64,000 bases of DNA from JBHICC01 sp046759385. Its GTDB lineage: Bacteria; Pseudomonadota; Gammaproteobacteria; Acidiferrobacterales; SPGG2. Of this stretch, positions 16,431 through 26,353 are shown one piece after another. Below the pieces are notes generated by a model. It worked only from the letters and a program-made list of their open reading frames with translations, was not told where the DNA came from and made no database searches. Position 1 is the stretch's first letter; the number at the start of each line of letters is the position of its first letter. The stretch spans positions 62,001 through 126,000 of the forward strand of contig JBHICC010000001.1 of NCBI GenBank assembly GCA_046759385.1. Reading direction: 5' to 3'. Both the position numbers and the translations under genes were made by a program.

Positions 16431-19021
16431 CAGAATAGCCCTTTGGGGATCTCTTTCTCGACCGGTAGCGGCGCGGGCGCCACCTCCATGCCCTCCTCAT
16501 CGACCATAAAGCCTTCTGGCTGGGTGCCGTCGATAAAATACTCGACCAGCGCCCTGGGGTCATCGGGCTCGATGGGCTCGCCGGTGTTGCGATCCACACT
16601 CACAGCAACTACCCCTTGCGGTACCGGCAACGTTTTCTCCGGCACGTCCTTCAAGGCGACCCTCATGAAGTCGATCCACATTGGCAGCGCCGCCCGCGCT
16701 CCCGCCTCGCCCGGACCGAGCGATGCCGGGTTGTCGAAGCCGATCCAGGCCGTGGTGACGATGTCCTGCGTGAATCCGGAAAACCAGGCGTCACGAAACT
16801 CGTTCGTGGTACCGGTCTTGCCGGCGAGATCTGCACGGCCGAGCTCACGTGCGCGTCGGCCCGTTCCGCGCGCAATCACATCCTTCATGATGCTGGTCAT
16901 GATGAAAGCGTTCTCGCGGCTGATGACCCGGGGGGCGTAGCGCGGCGCCTCGGCGGGTGCACTGTCGTCGACACTTGCATCGTTCGCCTGCGCGGTTTGC
17001 ACGAGCGTTGGGGTGGGCTGTGGCGTGGTTTCGTTTGTCGCTTCCTCGCCCTCGACGGGATCCAGCGCTGGCACATTGTCTGCTTCAGGGCAATCCTTGG
17101 CTTCGCATACCGTCAGCGGTTCGGCTTCCGCGATTAGGTTATGGTCAGCGTCTTCGATGCGCGCGATAAAGTAGGGCTCGACCCTGTAGCCGCCATTGGC
17201 GAACACGGCGAATGCGGTTGCCATCTGCAACGGCGTGGCGGACGCGTTGCCGAGTGCCAGTGAGAGGTTGTGTGGCAGCTTTTCCTGCTCGAAGCCGAAC
17301 CGCTCCAAGTATTCGGCGCCATACTTAGGCTCGATCGCCCGCAGCAGGCGCACCGATACGAGGTTCAATGACAAGGTCAATGCTTTGCGCAAGGGCGTCT
17401 CACCGAAGACGCGCTTGCTGTAATTCTCCGGACGCCAGATGTCCTCTATCCCTTCCGGATCGTCGATCACGATAGGGGCGCCGCTCACGGGCGTGGCGGG
17501 GGTGAAGCGTTTTTGCAGGGCGGCCGAATAGATAAATGGCTTAAGATTCGACCCGGGTTGACGCTCGGCCTGGATCACGCGGTTGAACTTGCTGTGATAG
17601 AAATCGAATCCGCCCGAGAGCGCAAGGATGGCACCGTCGTTGGGCCTTATGGATACGATCGCTCCGTCCACCGCAGGCACCTGCGAGAGCGACCAATGCC
17701 CCGCTATCTCCGTTTCCTCATCCTCACCTTCAGCGGTCTTCTTTTCATCCTGCGCGGGTTCGGCCTCAACATACTCCAGATAGATGACGTCTCCCGGCTT
17801 TACGACATTGATTGCCTTCTTGGGCGCCGGTCCGCGCGCCCCTTCATCGATGTATCTATGCGCCCAAGACAATCCCTCCCAGGGAATCTCGACGACATAA
17901 CCGTCTTGGGTGTACGCCTGTGCCGACTGTTCTTCCAATGACAGCACAACCGCAGGCAGCAGATCGCCGACGACTGGATAGTGCCGCAGCACATCGTCGA
18001 GGTAGGTCTGATCGAGCTCAGCCTCGGTGAGATCGACGCGACCGGCGCGGCCGCGGTATCCGTGGCGCTGCCCGTATTCCTGCAGTCCCTTGCGCAGCGC
18101 CTGGTTGGCGGCTTCTTGCAGATCCTTGCGGATAGTGGTGTATACATGAAAGCCGCCACCGTAGCTTTCCTCCTGATATCGGTCCACCATGTACTGTCGC
18201 ACCATCTCTGCGACATACGGTGCTTCGACATTGAAACGCAACGCGTGCTTGCTCGCCGTAAGCGGCGCCGCGCTTGCGTTCTCGAACGCCTCACGGTCGA
18301 TAGAGCCTAAGGTTTGCATACGCTGGAGCACATAATTTCGACGCTCGATAGCACGTTCGGGATTGCTCAGGGGGTTGTTTCGCGAAGGCCCCTTGGGCAG
18401 ACCCGCGAGCATAGCGATCTCGGGCACGGTGAGGTCATCCGGATGCTTGCCGTAATAGACTTGTGCTGCCGCGCCAAATCCGTAGGCGCGATGCCCGAGA
18501 AATATCTTATTAAGGTATAACTCGAGGATCTGATCCTTGGTGAGCTGGCGTTCGATCTTGAAGGCCAGCAATATCTCCTTCAACTTTCGCGTGTAGGTCT
18601 TCTCTGGGCTGAGAAAGAAATTACGAGCGACCTGCATCGTGATCGTGCTTGCGCCTTGGCCAGGGGTACCGGTGCGCAGGTTGACCCACATGGCACGGAG
18701 TATGCCAGTAACGTCGATGCCATAGTGCTTATAGAACTCGTCGTCCTCAGCCGCAAGAATCGCCTTGACTAGCAGATCAGGAAGCTCCCCGGCCTTTAGC
18801 AAGATGCGTTTTTCCTCACCGAACTCAGCGAGTAGCTCGCCGTCTGCGGAGTACACGCGCATGGGGACCTTGAGCTGTTCCTCCGACAGTGACTGAACAG
18901 AAGGCAGCTTCGGGGTCAGCATCACGACCACGACGGCGAGCGCCACCACTCCGCTGACGAACAGCCCGAACAGGCTGATCAGCAAGAGCTGCCACGGGTT
19001 GCTAGGAAAGCGTAGCCTCAA
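16430..19021 (-). CDS. mrcA: penicillin-binding protein 1A (bifunctional)
   Basis: Class A PBP that polymerises glycan strands and cross-links peptides. The 863 residues show a signal anchor (about 11-36), the GT51 transglycosylase domain with catalytic Glu92 in AEDDEFYKHYG and QGASTITMQVARN, an OB-like insertion typical of PBP1A, and a transpeptidase domain with the active Ser near residue 491 (GSNLKPF), SLN and KTGTTNEF. A Pro/Thr/Glu-rich insert lies between SLN and KTGT. The start appears to be TTG at 19021. The gene is divergent from pilM across 210 bases, the standard gammaproteobacterial arrangement, and is coupled to the hypothetical gene at 15798. Confidence 0.96.
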   Translation of the reverse strand: MRLRFPSNPWQLLLISLFGLFVSGVVALAVVVVMLTPKLPSVQSLSEEQLKVPMRVYSADGELLAEFGEEKRILLKAGELPDLLVKAILAAEDDEFYKHYGIDVTGILRAMWVNLRTGTPGQGASTITMQVARNFFLSPEKTYTRKLKEILLAFKIERQLTKDQILELYLNKIFLGHRAYGFGAAAQVYYGKHPDDLTVPEIAMLAGLPKGPSRNNPLSNPERAIERRNYVLQRMQTLGSIDREAFENASAAPLTASKHALRFNVEAPYVAEMVRQYMVDRYQEESYGGGFHVYTTIRKDLQEAANQALRKGLQEYGQRHGYRGRAGRVDLTEAELDQTYLDDVLRHYPVVGDLLPAVVLSLEEQSAQAYTQDGYVVEIPWEGLSWAHRYIDEGARGPAPKKAINVVKPGDVIYLEYVEAEPAQDEKKTAEGEDEETEIAGHWSLSQVPAVDGAIVSIRPNDGAILALSGGFDFYHSKFNRVIQAERQPGSNLKPFIYSAALQKRFTPATPVSGAPIVIDDPEGIEDIWRPENYSKRVFGETPLRKALTLSLNLVSVRLLRAIEPKYGAEYLERFGFEQEKLPHNLSLALGNASATPLQMATAFAVFANGGYRVEPYFIARIEDADHNLIAEAEPLTVCEAKDCPEADNVPALDPVEGEEATNETTPQPTPTLVQTAQANDASVDDSAPAEAPRYAPRVISRENAFIMTSIMKDVIARGTGRRARELGRADLAGKTGTTNEFRDAWFSGFTQDIVTTAWIGFDNPASLGPGEAGARAALPMWIDFMRVALKDVPEKTLPVPQGVVAVSVDRNTGEPIEPDDPRALVEYFIDGTQPEGFMVDEEGMEVAPAPLPVEKEIPKGLF

Positions 19022-19231
19022 GCGCGAAGCGGCCCCTCAATCACGTTGTGTGGATGCCCGATTCCTGGGACCAAGAACGGCAGGCCCCCAGGGCGCGAAA
19101 GTATAAATCTAAAGCGGCTGTCGCCGAAAGGCACGTTTGTCACTTCCATTTGCCATGGTCTATATTTGGGGGTAGTAGTTCACGCTCGTTTGCATCTATA
19201 TCCCATAAGTATATGATTCAACAACTATAGT

Positions 19232-20308
19232 GTGGGCGTTTTAGACAAACTTTTTGCCAAAAAAAGGCCGCCTGTCATAGGTATTGACGTCAGTTCATCG
19301 GCTTGCAAGGTGCTCGAGCTGAGTAGAACCGATGATCACATACGGGTGGAGCGCTATGCCGTTGAGCCGCTGCCGCAAAACTCGGTGGTCGAGCACGCCA
19401 TTACCGAAGTCGAGCAGGTTGCTCAGGCAGTCGAGCGCGCAGTCAAACGCTCAGGGACACGCTGCAAGCATGCGGCCGTGGCGGTCGCCGGTGCCCATGT
19501 GATCACCAAGACGATTAAAATGCCGGCTGGGCTAAACGAGGGAGAGTTGCAAACGCAGATCGAGATGGAAGCCGACCATTACATTCCCTACCCACTCGAC
19601 GAAGTCAACATGGATTACCAGGTGCTTGGCGCATCGGAGGAAAACACCGAAGAGGTCGAAGTGCTGATGGCGGCTTGTCGTAAGGAGATTGTCGACGATT
19701 ATGTAGCGGTAATTCAGGCCTATGGGCTTACACCGGCGGTCGTGGATATCGAGACCTATGCTATGGAGAATGCCTACTCGCTCATCGCCCAGCATATGCC
19801 GGGCGGGGGTATGGAGAAGACCGTAGCGATACTGGACATTGGTGCTACCACCACCAACATCAACGTAATCCACAACAACCACTCGGTCTACAGCCGCGAC
19901 CATACATTCGGCGGTCGTCAGCTCACCGAGGAGATTCAGCGGCGCTACGGTCTGTCCTACGAGGAAGCAGGTCTTGCGAAAAAGCAGGGTGGGCTGCCCG
20001 ACAATTATCAAACGGATGTGTTGCGTCCGTTCATGGAGGCGATGTGCCAAGAGACCATGCGTGCGCTTCAGTTTTTCTATTCGTCGAGCCCCTTTAACAG
20101 TGTCGACCAGATGCTGCTCGCCGGCGGCTGCGCGCAAATCCCAGGTATCGACGAGATGGTGGCCGCTCGTGTCGGCGTCCCCGCGATGGTTGCCAATCCA
20201 TTTGCAAGCATGTCACTTGCCTCGCGTATCAAACCACAGATGTTGGCTAACGATGCACCGTCGCTCATGATCAGTTGCGGGCTCGCGCTAAGGAGCTTCG
20301 AGCAATGA
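19232..20308 (+). CDS. pilM: type IV pilus assembly protein PilM
   Basis: Cytoplasmic actin-like ATPase fold protein that binds the PilN tail and joins the pilus alignment complex to the motor. The 358 residues open with the family pattern VGVLDKLFAKKRPPVIGIDV and include the phosphate-binding AILDIGATTTNINV and the late LLAGGCAQIPG. The start is a GTG at 19232 with no clear ribosome site. It is first in a tight five-gene operon: the stop overlaps the pilN start by four bases. Confidence 0.96.
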   Translation: MGVLDKLFAKKRPPVIGIDVSSSACKVLELSRTDDHIRVERYAVEPLPQNSVVEHAITEVEQVAQAVERAVKRSGTRCKHAAVAVAGAHVITKTIKMPAGLNEGELQTQIEMEADHYIPYPLDEVNMDYQVLGASEENTEEVEVLMAACRKEIVDDYVAVIQAYGLTPAVVDIETYAMENAYSLIAQHMPGGGMEKTVAILDIGATTTNINVIHNNHSVYSRDHTFGGRQLTEEIQRRYGLSYEEAGLAKKQGGLPDNYQTDVLRPFMEAMCQETMRALQFFYSSSPFNSVDQMLLAGGCAQIPGIDEMVAARVGVPAMVANPFASMSLASRIKPQMLANDAPSLMISCGLALRSFEQ

Positions 20309-20892
20309 ATACAGGCCTCAATCTGCTGCCCTGGCGCGAGATGCGCCGCAAAGAACAAGATCGCCAGTTACTTACTGTGGCGATCGGTGCTTGGATATTG
20401 ATGGCGCTGGTGGTGTTTTACGCGCACCTGCACGTCACCGGTCTCATCGATAATCAAAACCGGCGTAACCAATACCTGCAAAAGGAGATTGCCAAGCTTG
20501 AGAAAGAGATTAAGGCAATTCGTGACCTGAGGAGGCAGCGCACGGCACTGATCGCGCGAATGAATGTCATTTATGAGCTGCAGGGCGATCGCACTCAGGT
20601 CGTGCATGTGTTCGAGGATTTGGTGCGCAAACTACCAGAGGGTGTGTTCTTCACATCGCTCAAGCAGAAAGGCAGGAACATCGCGATCAAGGGGAAGGCA
20701 CAGTCGAACGCGCGCGTGTCTGCGCTGATGCGCGGCCTCGATTCTTCCGATTGGTTCGCCGATCCGGGCCTAGATGTGATCAATGTCAAAGAGACCGAGG
20801 GTGATCGGGTAAGCGACTTCACGCTCAGAGTGAAGCAGGCATCGAAGGCCAGCGCCCCTGAGGCTCGCCCCAAGAAGGGAGCACGGCGATGA
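20305..20892 (+). CDS. pilN: type IV pilus assembly protein PilN
   Basis: Bitopic inner-membrane protein, 195 residues. The conserved cytoplasmic N-terminus MNTGLNLLPWREMRR holds the NLLPWR motif that docks into PilM. One transmembrane helix (about 24-43) leads to a coiled coil (about 50-80) and a small periplasmic ferredoxin-like domain, which pairs with PilO. The start overlaps the pilM stop (ATGA) and the stop overlaps the pilO start (ATGA), so it is translationally coupled on both sides. Confidence 0.96.
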   Translation: MNTGLNLLPWREMRRKEQDRQLLTVAIGAWILMALVVFYAHLHVTGLIDNQNRRNQYLQKEIAKLEKEIKAIRDLRRQRTALIARMNVIYELQGDRTQVVHVFEDLVRKLPEGVFFTSLKQKGRNIAIKGKAQSNARVSALMRGLDSSDWFADPGLDVINVKETEGDRVSDFTLRVKQASKASAPEARPKKGARR

Positions 20893-21539
20893 CCCTAGAT
20901 GATCTTAGAAATATTGACCTCAATAACATCGGCGCGTGGCCGCTACCGATCAAGATCGGCGGCATTGTGCTCATTGGTATCCTAATTCTGGCCGCGGGTT
21001 TTTGGTTCATCGTGCGCGGCGAGCTCGAGGATTTGGCGGGGGCGCAGGACAAGGAAGGGCGGCTAAAAGAGACTTATCAAAGCAAGGTCGCGCTGGCCAT
21101 CAACCTGCCGGCTTACAAGCAGCAGATGGAGGAGATGCGTCAGACCTTCGGCAGTCTGTTGCGCCAGTTACCTGACACCACCGAGGTACCAGATCTGTTA
21201 ATCGATATCACACAAGCCGGGCTTGGGCGCGGGCTCGAGTTTGTTCTATTCAAACCGCAAAAGGAGCGACCCAAGGAGTTCTATGCCGAATTGCCGATCA
21301 GCATCAAGATCAAGGGCGGCTACCATGAGCTGGCTAACTTCGTCAGCGACGTCGCCGCGTTGCCGCGAATCGTGACATTTGGTGATATCGCCATTAACAG
21401 CGAAAAGAAAGACGGCAAGCTGTTGATGTCGGCGCAAGCGAAAACCTATCGTTACCTGGACGACGAGGAAATCGCGAAGCTCGCCGCCGCAAAGAAGAAG
21501 AAAAAGAAAGGCCGGCGCAGAGGGCGGAGAAGGAAGTAG
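20889..21539 (+). CDS. pilO: type IV pilus assembly protein PilO
   Basis: Bitopic partner of PilN, 216 residues: short cytoplasmic start (MTLDDLRNIDLNNIG), one membrane helix (about 21-42), periplasmic coiled coil and a globular domain with GGYHELANFVSDVAALPRIV. PilN-PilO dimers form the periplasmic ring of the alignment complex and bind PilP. The last residues are an unusually basic Lys/Arg run after AAAKKKKKKG, longer than in most PilO. Confidence 0.95.
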   Translation: MTLDDLRNIDLNNIGAWPLPIKIGGIVLIGILILAAGFWFIVRGELEDLAGAQDKEGRLKETYQSKVALAINLPAYKQQMEEMRQTFGSLLRQLPDTTEVPDLLIDITQAGLGRGLEFVLFKPQKERPKEFYAELPISIKIKGGYHELANFVSDVAALPRIVTFGDIAINSEKKDGKLLMSAQAKTYRYLDDEEIAKLAAAKKKKKKGRRRGRRRK

Positions 21540-21542
21540 TAA

Positions 21543-22055
21543 ATGAGTCGACGTTGGCTCATCGTCGTTTTGGTGTGCCTGTGTTTCGGGCTTAGCGCTT
21601 GCACCGATGACGGCGCGGCTGACCTGGCTCAATGGGTTAAGGATCAGCGCAAAGGGCGTAAACCGCGCGTGGAGCCGCTTCCGGAGATCAAAACGAACGA
21701 ATCTTTTATCTACACCGCCGAGGATCTCGCAGACCCCTTCGCTCCGTTCAACTTAAAACCGGAGGGCCCAGCTATAGCCGGGCGGGCCCCGGAGGACCGG
21801 CGCCGAGAGCCGCTCGAGGAATATCCGCTCGACGCGTTGAAGATGGTTGGCACCCTGACTCGCGGCAATCAGTCATGGGCCGTCATCCAGGCACCGGATG
21901 GAGCCGTACACCGCGCCAAAATTGGTGACCACATGGGACAAAACTTCGGGATGGTGACGAAGATCAGTGAAAACAGTGTAGATTTGGTGGAGCTGATTCA
22001 GAATCCACTGGGCGAGTGGATCGAACGCGAGGCCAATATTGCGATTGTGGAGTAA
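21543..22055 (+). CDS. pilP: type IV pilus lipoprotein PilP
   Basis: Periplasmic lipoprotein of 170 residues that links PilNO to the PilQ secretin. The signal peptide ends in the lipobox LSAC, with the lipid-bearing Cys at 20. A disordered, Arg/Pro-rich segment follows, including the conserved DLADPFAPF-type stretch (residues about 61-68). The C-terminal beta domain contains YPLDALKMVGTL and binds the PilQ N0 domain. It starts three bases after pilO. Confidence 0.95.
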   Translation: MSRRWLIVVLVCLCFGLSACTDDGAADLAQWVKDQRKGRKPRVEPLPEIKTNESFIYTAEDLADPFAPFNLKPEGPAIAGRAPEDRRREPLEEYPLDALKMVGTLTRGNQSWAVIQAPDGAVHRAKIGDHMGQNFGMVTKISENSVDLVELIQNPLGEWIEREANIAIVE

Positions 22056-22060
22056 GACAA

Positions 22061-24622
22061 ATGACTATGGAAAAAACCACAACAGCTTCACGCGCGGTTC
22101 TGCAGGCGTTCGCCGCTTGGTCCATAGCGGCGGCAGTGGGCGTGTGGGGAATGCTTGGGAATGTCGCGTCGGCAGGAGAAATCGCTTCGCTTGCATGGGA
22201 AGACGATGCAGGTTCGGTCTTGCTGATTCGCATGGAGGGTAAATCCGAGTACACGACGACTTCGCTCGAGGGCGGGCAGCGGCTGAGAATCACTCTCGCC
22301 GATACGAGCCTGGGCTCGGCCGCGGGTGAGCTTGAGCGACGTGGGAACGTCAAGGGGGTCTATCCTTACCTCGCCGACAATGGCGGCTCCGTAAACGTTG
22401 ATCTTCTGTTGACGGAACCCGGTCGGTTGCAGGTCGAGGAAACGGACTTTGGCTTTCGCGTCACCGCCCTGCCGGGGCCGACCGGCGAAGGCGTGTCACC
22501 TTCTCCCACACCGGCACCCGCTGCGGCACCGGCAGCCACTGCTGAGGCAACGCCGAACGGTGGAAACGTTATCAAGAACGTACGCTATGCAGTATTGCCA
22601 GGCAGCCGCGTGCAGATCAGTCTGGAAATGGCACAGCCGCCAGCGGTGCCTACGGCGTTTAGCATCACCAACCCGGCGCGCATCGCCTTGGACTTTCCCA
22701 ATACACGCGTCGGTCTTGCTAACAAGACGATTCCGATCAAGGAAGGCGCGGTGCTCAATGTGACCGCGATCGAGGCGCAAGGCCGAACGCGCGTAGTGTT
22801 GAGCCTCGTGCGACCCGTTTCCTACGAGACGGCGACGAAAGGGAACGTGTACGCAATTACCCTGGATACCCCTGTGCGCCGGATCGCGCCAGCGCAGGAG
22901 CCGCAAACGACGCGTTTTGCGGCTGCCCGTGCGGGCGGCAAGTACGACTTGCGAGACATTGATTTTCGCCGGGGCACGCTGGGCGAGGGGTTAGTAACGA
23001 TCACGTTGTCGGATCCGGCGGTAGGGATAGACCTAAGCGAACAGGCCGGGCAGATCGTTGTTGATTTCCTCAATACCGCAATCCCGACAGGGTTACAGCG
23101 GCGGCTCGATGTCGTCGACTTCGCCACACCGGTGCAAACCATCGACGCTTTTCCGATCGGACGTAACACACGCATGGTCATCACCCCTAAGGGGCGCTTC
23201 GAGCATGCCGCCTTTCAGGCAGGCAATGTGTTTACTATCAATGTCAAGCCGATTCTGGAAAAAGAGGAAGAGCGACCAGTCGATGAGTTTGGGTATTCCG
23301 GAGAAAAGTTATCGCTTAATTTCCAGAACATCGACGTGCGCGCTGCGTTGCAAGTGCTCGCCGACTTCACCGGTCTTAACTTCGTTGTCAGCGATACCGT
23401 GAAGGGCAGCCTCACTTTACGGCTTAAGGATGTGCCATGGGATCAAGCGCTCGACATCATTGTCGAGAGCAAGAATCTCGCGATTCGGCGCGCCGGAAAC
23501 GTCATCACGGTGGCGCCGGCGGATGAAGTCGCGGCCAGGGAGAAGGCCAGGCTCGAGGCGAGCAGGACAGTACGGGATCTCGAGCCCTTGGTGTCCGAGC
23601 TTATACAGATCAACTACGCCAAGGCCGACGACATCTCCAATCTGCTGAGGTCGATTAAGGCGCTGCCTACGGCAGCCCAGATCGCGGGCGAACATCCGGT
23701 ATTCGGGCCAACAGCAACCGGGCAGCCAGAGGTTGCGACCGCTGAGAGCAACACCTTGCTCTCGCCCCGGGGGCAAGTGACGGTGGACGCGCGCACCAAC
23801 TCGCTCCTTATTCAAGATACGCCGGGCAAGATCGCCGAAGTGCGCAAGCTAATCGCGCAGCTCGATCAGCCGGTACGCCAAGTGATGATCGAGACCCGGC
23901 TGGTTGAAGCCACCGAGAGCTTTAGTCGCAACCTCGGCGTGAAGTTCGGCGTGCGATCGCAGAACACCACGAACGACTTCCAGGTGACACAGCGGTCGAC
24001 CTTGGATACAACGGGCCTACTGACGACCGACGGTTTGAACGTGAATCTGCCGGCCGCCGGTCTCGGCGCGGCGAGCGCCGGATCGATCGCCTTGACCATC
24101 GCCAAACTGGGGAGCGGCGGTCTGCTCAGTCTCGAACTCTCCGCGCTCGAGCAAGAGGGTCTCGGCAAGATCATCTCGAGCCCGCGATTGATCACGGCCA
24201 ACCAACAAAAGGCCTCCATCGAGCAGGGTGAAGAGCGTGTGTTCACCACCACCGTGCTCGGGGTGGGGTCGGTAGTGACCAAGAGGGCGACCTTGAGCCT
24301 TGAGGTCACGCCGCAGATCACCCCCGATGACCGCGTGCTCATGGATGTGGTTGTCACCAAGGATAACTTCGCCGATGCTGCTCTGGGTTTGCTCAACATC
24401 AAGGAACTCAGGACTCAGGTGTTATTGGACAACGGCGAGACCGTCGTAATCGGTGGGATCTATGAGCGTGAGCAGCAGGATGACGTCACGAAGATTCCGT
24501 GGTTCGGTGACATTCCGGTATTGGGATGGTTGTTCAAGAACAAGGCGTTGCGCGACGAGAAGACCGAACTGCTGATCTTTCTCACGCCGAGAATCCTTGC
24601 CGAGGATCTCACACTTACCTAG
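22061..24622 (+). CDS. pilQ: type IV pilus secretin PilQ
   Basis: Outer-membrane ring through which the pilus passes. The 853 residues carry a signal peptide (cut near ASA at about 36-38), two AMIN domains that bind peptidoglycan (about 45-130 and 175-270), a further beta domain, the N0/STN domain (about 410-480, with LSLNFQNIDVRAALQVLAD), an N1 domain and the secretin core. The core shows VTVDARTNSLLIQDTPGKI, VEATESFSRNLGVKFG and the final VVIGGIYEREQQD with PVLGWLFKNK. The start is the ATG at 22061, five bases after pilP. A hairpin at 24647-24674 follows. Confidence 0.96.
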   Translation: MTMEKTTTASRAVLQAFAAWSIAAAVGVWGMLGNVASAGEIASLAWEDDAGSVLLIRMEGKSEYTTTSLEGGQRLRITLADTSLGSAAGELERRGNVKGVYPYLADNGGSVNVDLLLTEPGRLQVEETDFGFRVTALPGPTGEGVSPSPTPAPAAAPAATAEATPNGGNVIKNVRYAVLPGSRVQISLEMAQPPAVPTAFSITNPARIALDFPNTRVGLANKTIPIKEGAVLNVTAIEAQGRTRVVLSLVRPVSYETATKGNVYAITLDTPVRRIAPAQEPQTTRFAAARAGGKYDLRDIDFRRGTLGEGLVTITLSDPAVGIDLSEQAGQIVVDFLNTAIPTGLQRRLDVVDFATPVQTIDAFPIGRNTRMVITPKGRFEHAAFQAGNVFTINVKPILEKEEERPVDEFGYSGEKLSLNFQNIDVRAALQVLADFTGLNFVVSDTVKGSLTLRLKDVPWDQALDIIVESKNLAIRRAGNVITVAPADEVAAREKARLEASRTVRDLEPLVSELIQINYAKADDISNLLRSIKALPTAAQIAGEHPVFGPTATGQPEVATAESNTLLSPRGQVTVDARTNSLLIQDTPGKIAEVRKLIAQLDQPVRQVMIETRLVEATESFSRNLGVKFGVRSQNTTNDFQVTQRSTLDTTGLLTTDGLNVNLPAAGLGAASAGSIALTIAKLGSGGLLSLELSALEQEGLGKIISSPRLITANQQKASIEQGEERVFTTTVLGVGSVVTKRATLSLEVTPQITPDDRVLMDVVVTKDNFADAALGLLNIKELRTQVLLDNGETVVIGGIYEREQQDDVTKIPWFGDIPVLGWLFKNKALRDEKTELLIFLTPRILAEDLTLT

Positions 24623-24646
24623 AGTTACCGCACCGGGAACCGTCAT

Positions 24647-24674
24647 CGCAGGCCGCTCTTCTGGGCGGCCTGCG
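24647..24674 (+). terminator. hairpin between pilQ and aroK
   Basis: Perfect 10-base GC-rich arms (24647-24656 and 24665-24674) around an 8-base loop, 25 bases after the pilQ stop. Only a weak T-containing tail follows (TGTATT), so it may attenuate or stabilise the message more than end it. Transcription may still continue into aroK. Confidence 0.55.
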
Positions 24675-24747
24675 TGTATTAGGAACCTCGATCGTCGCCG
24701 CTGCGTCCCTTGATTTATGCGCGGCATGCTGGCATACCTGCAGACGC

Positions 24748-25284
24748 ATGCAGGTTCGCGGGAATATCTTCCTGATCGGCCCAATGGGGGCCGGCAAATC
24801 GACAATCGGCCGGCATCTGGCTGAGCTACTGGGGAAGACGTTTCACGATGCCGATCAGGAGATCGAAACACGCACCGGTGCCAGCATCGCCCTGATATTT
24901 GAGATTGAGGGGGAAGATGGGTTTCGCAAGCGCGAGGCCGCGGTGCTGGAGGAGCTTACGCGTCAGCAAAACGTCGTGCTAGCGACCGGTGGTGGGGCGA
25001 TCCTTTCCGAGGCGAATCGCGCGATGTTGCGCAATCGCGGCGTCGTCGTCTACCTGGATGCCGATATCGATACTTTGGTACAGCGCACACGGCGCGATCG
25101 TAACCGTCCTTTGCTGCAAAATCGCGATCGCCGGGGGCGCCTCGTTGAAATTATGTCCGAACGTGAACCCCTGTACCGTAGCGAAGCCGACGTGATTGTC
25201 AAAACGAGCCGACGTTCGGCTGGTGCGGTTGCCAGAAAGATCGTCAGTCAGCTGCACTCGCTTAAAGCGGATGAAAACCCTTAA
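24748..25284 (+). CDS. aroK: shikimate kinase AroK
   Basis: Phosphorylates shikimate at the 3-hydroxyl in aromatic amino acid synthesis. The 178 residues match the family: P-loop GPMGAGKST, the shikimate- and Mg-binding DADQEIE, FRKREAAVL (Arg contact to shikimate), the ATGGGAIL loop and the LID Arg in RDRNRPLL. The start at the ATG 24748 gives the usual MQVRGNIFLIG opening; longer readings run into the pilQ hairpin. It overlaps aroB by 14 bases, the conserved aroKB pair that follows pilQ in this lineage. Confidence 0.96.
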   Translation: MQVRGNIFLIGPMGAGKSTIGRHLAELLGKTFHDADQEIETRTGASIALIFEIEGEDGFRKREAAVLEELTRQQNVVLATGGGAILSEANRAMLRNRGVVVYLDADIDTLVQRTRRDRNRPLLQNRDRRGRLVEIMSEREPLYRSEADVIVKTSRRSAGAVARKIVSQLHSLKADENP

Positions 25285-26353
25285 CGTCGAACTCCCTGAA
25301 CGAAGCTACCCGATTCACATTGGCGCAGGCTTGCTCGGGTCTGTTGACCTTGTCGTGCCGCACCTTGATGGTGAGCGGGTCGCAATCGTCACGAATGAAA
25401 CAGTCGCACCGCTCTACATGGAGCGCCTGAGCAAGTTGCTCGGCGACTATCGGCCGGTGCCCGTGGTACTACCTGATGGGGAGCAGCACAAGACTCTGGA
25501 TGTATTGAATCGTGTCTTCACAATCCTGCTTAAAGAGCACTGCGACCGACGCACGACATTGATCGCGCTAGGCGGCGGTGTGATTGGCGACATGACGGGG
25601 TTTGCAGCCGCGAGCTACAAGCGCGGTGTGCCCTTCATCCAGCTACCAACGACGTTACTGGCGCAGGTGGACGCATCTGTCGGGGGTAAGACCGGCGTCA
25701 ACCACCGACTAGGCAAGAATATGATCGGCGCGTTTTATCAACCGCGCTGCGTCATCATTGACACCGACACTGTGAAAACTCTGCCTGACAGAGAGTTTGC
25801 AGCCGCGATTGCCGAGGTGATCAAGTACGGGCTGATCCGCGACAAAGCGTTCTTCGACTGGCTTGAAGAAAATGTCGATAAGCTGCTTGCGCGCGACCCG
25901 GCGGCGCTCACCTTTGCCATCCATCGCTCGTGTGAGAACAAAGCCGCGCTCGTGAGCGCCGATGAGTACGAAGCCGGTGTGCGTGCGTTACTGAACCTTG
26001 GGCACACCTTCGGTCATGCGATCGAGACTGGGCTTGGGTATGAGAAGTGGTTACACGGCGAGGCAGTCGCGGTTGGGATCGTAATGGCTGCAAACCTTTC
26101 ACAGCGCCTGGGGTGGCTCAAAGTCACCGACCGCGAACGCATCGAGTCGTTAATCGGGCGTGCTGGCTTGCCGGTGCGACCGCCGGCCGAGATTGACCCA
26201 GTGCGTCTAATGACGCTCATGGCCGTAGACAAAAAAGTACAAGGTGGACAGCTACGACTGATATTACTGCAAGGGATTGGCAACGGCGTAATTAGCGGTG
26301 ATTTCGACGCCGCCGCGTTAGCACAAACAGTACATCAGCATCATAACGACTGA
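25271..26353 (+). CDS. aroB: 3-dehydroquinate synthase AroB
   Basis: NAD- and metal-dependent lyase that cyclises DAHP to 3-dehydroquinate, step two of the shikimate pathway. The 360-residue protein has the NAD-binding ALGGGVIGDMTGFAAASY, the LPTTLLAQVDASVGGKTGVN block with substrate lysine, and the metal histidines in the LNLGHTFGHAIE region. It starts inside the aroK end and its stop overlaps the dgt start by one base (TGATG), so aroK-aroB-dgt is one coupled unit. Confidence 0.97.
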   Translation: MKTLNVELPERSYPIHIGAGLLGSVDLVVPHLDGERVAIVTNETVAPLYMERLSKLLGDYRPVPVVLPDGEQHKTLDVLNRVFTILLKEHCDRRTTLIALGGGVIGDMTGFAAASYKRGVPFIQLPTTLLAQVDASVGGKTGVNHRLGKNMIGAFYQPRCVIIDTDTVKTLPDREFAAAIAEVIKYGLIRDKAFFDWLEENVDKLLARDPAALTFAIHRSCENKAALVSADEYEAGVRALLNLGHTFGHAIETGLGYEKWLHGEAVAVGIVMAANLSQRLGWLKVTDRERIESLIGRAGLPVRPPAEIDPVRLMTLMAVDKKVQGGQLRLILLQGIGNGVISGDFDAAALAQTVHQHHND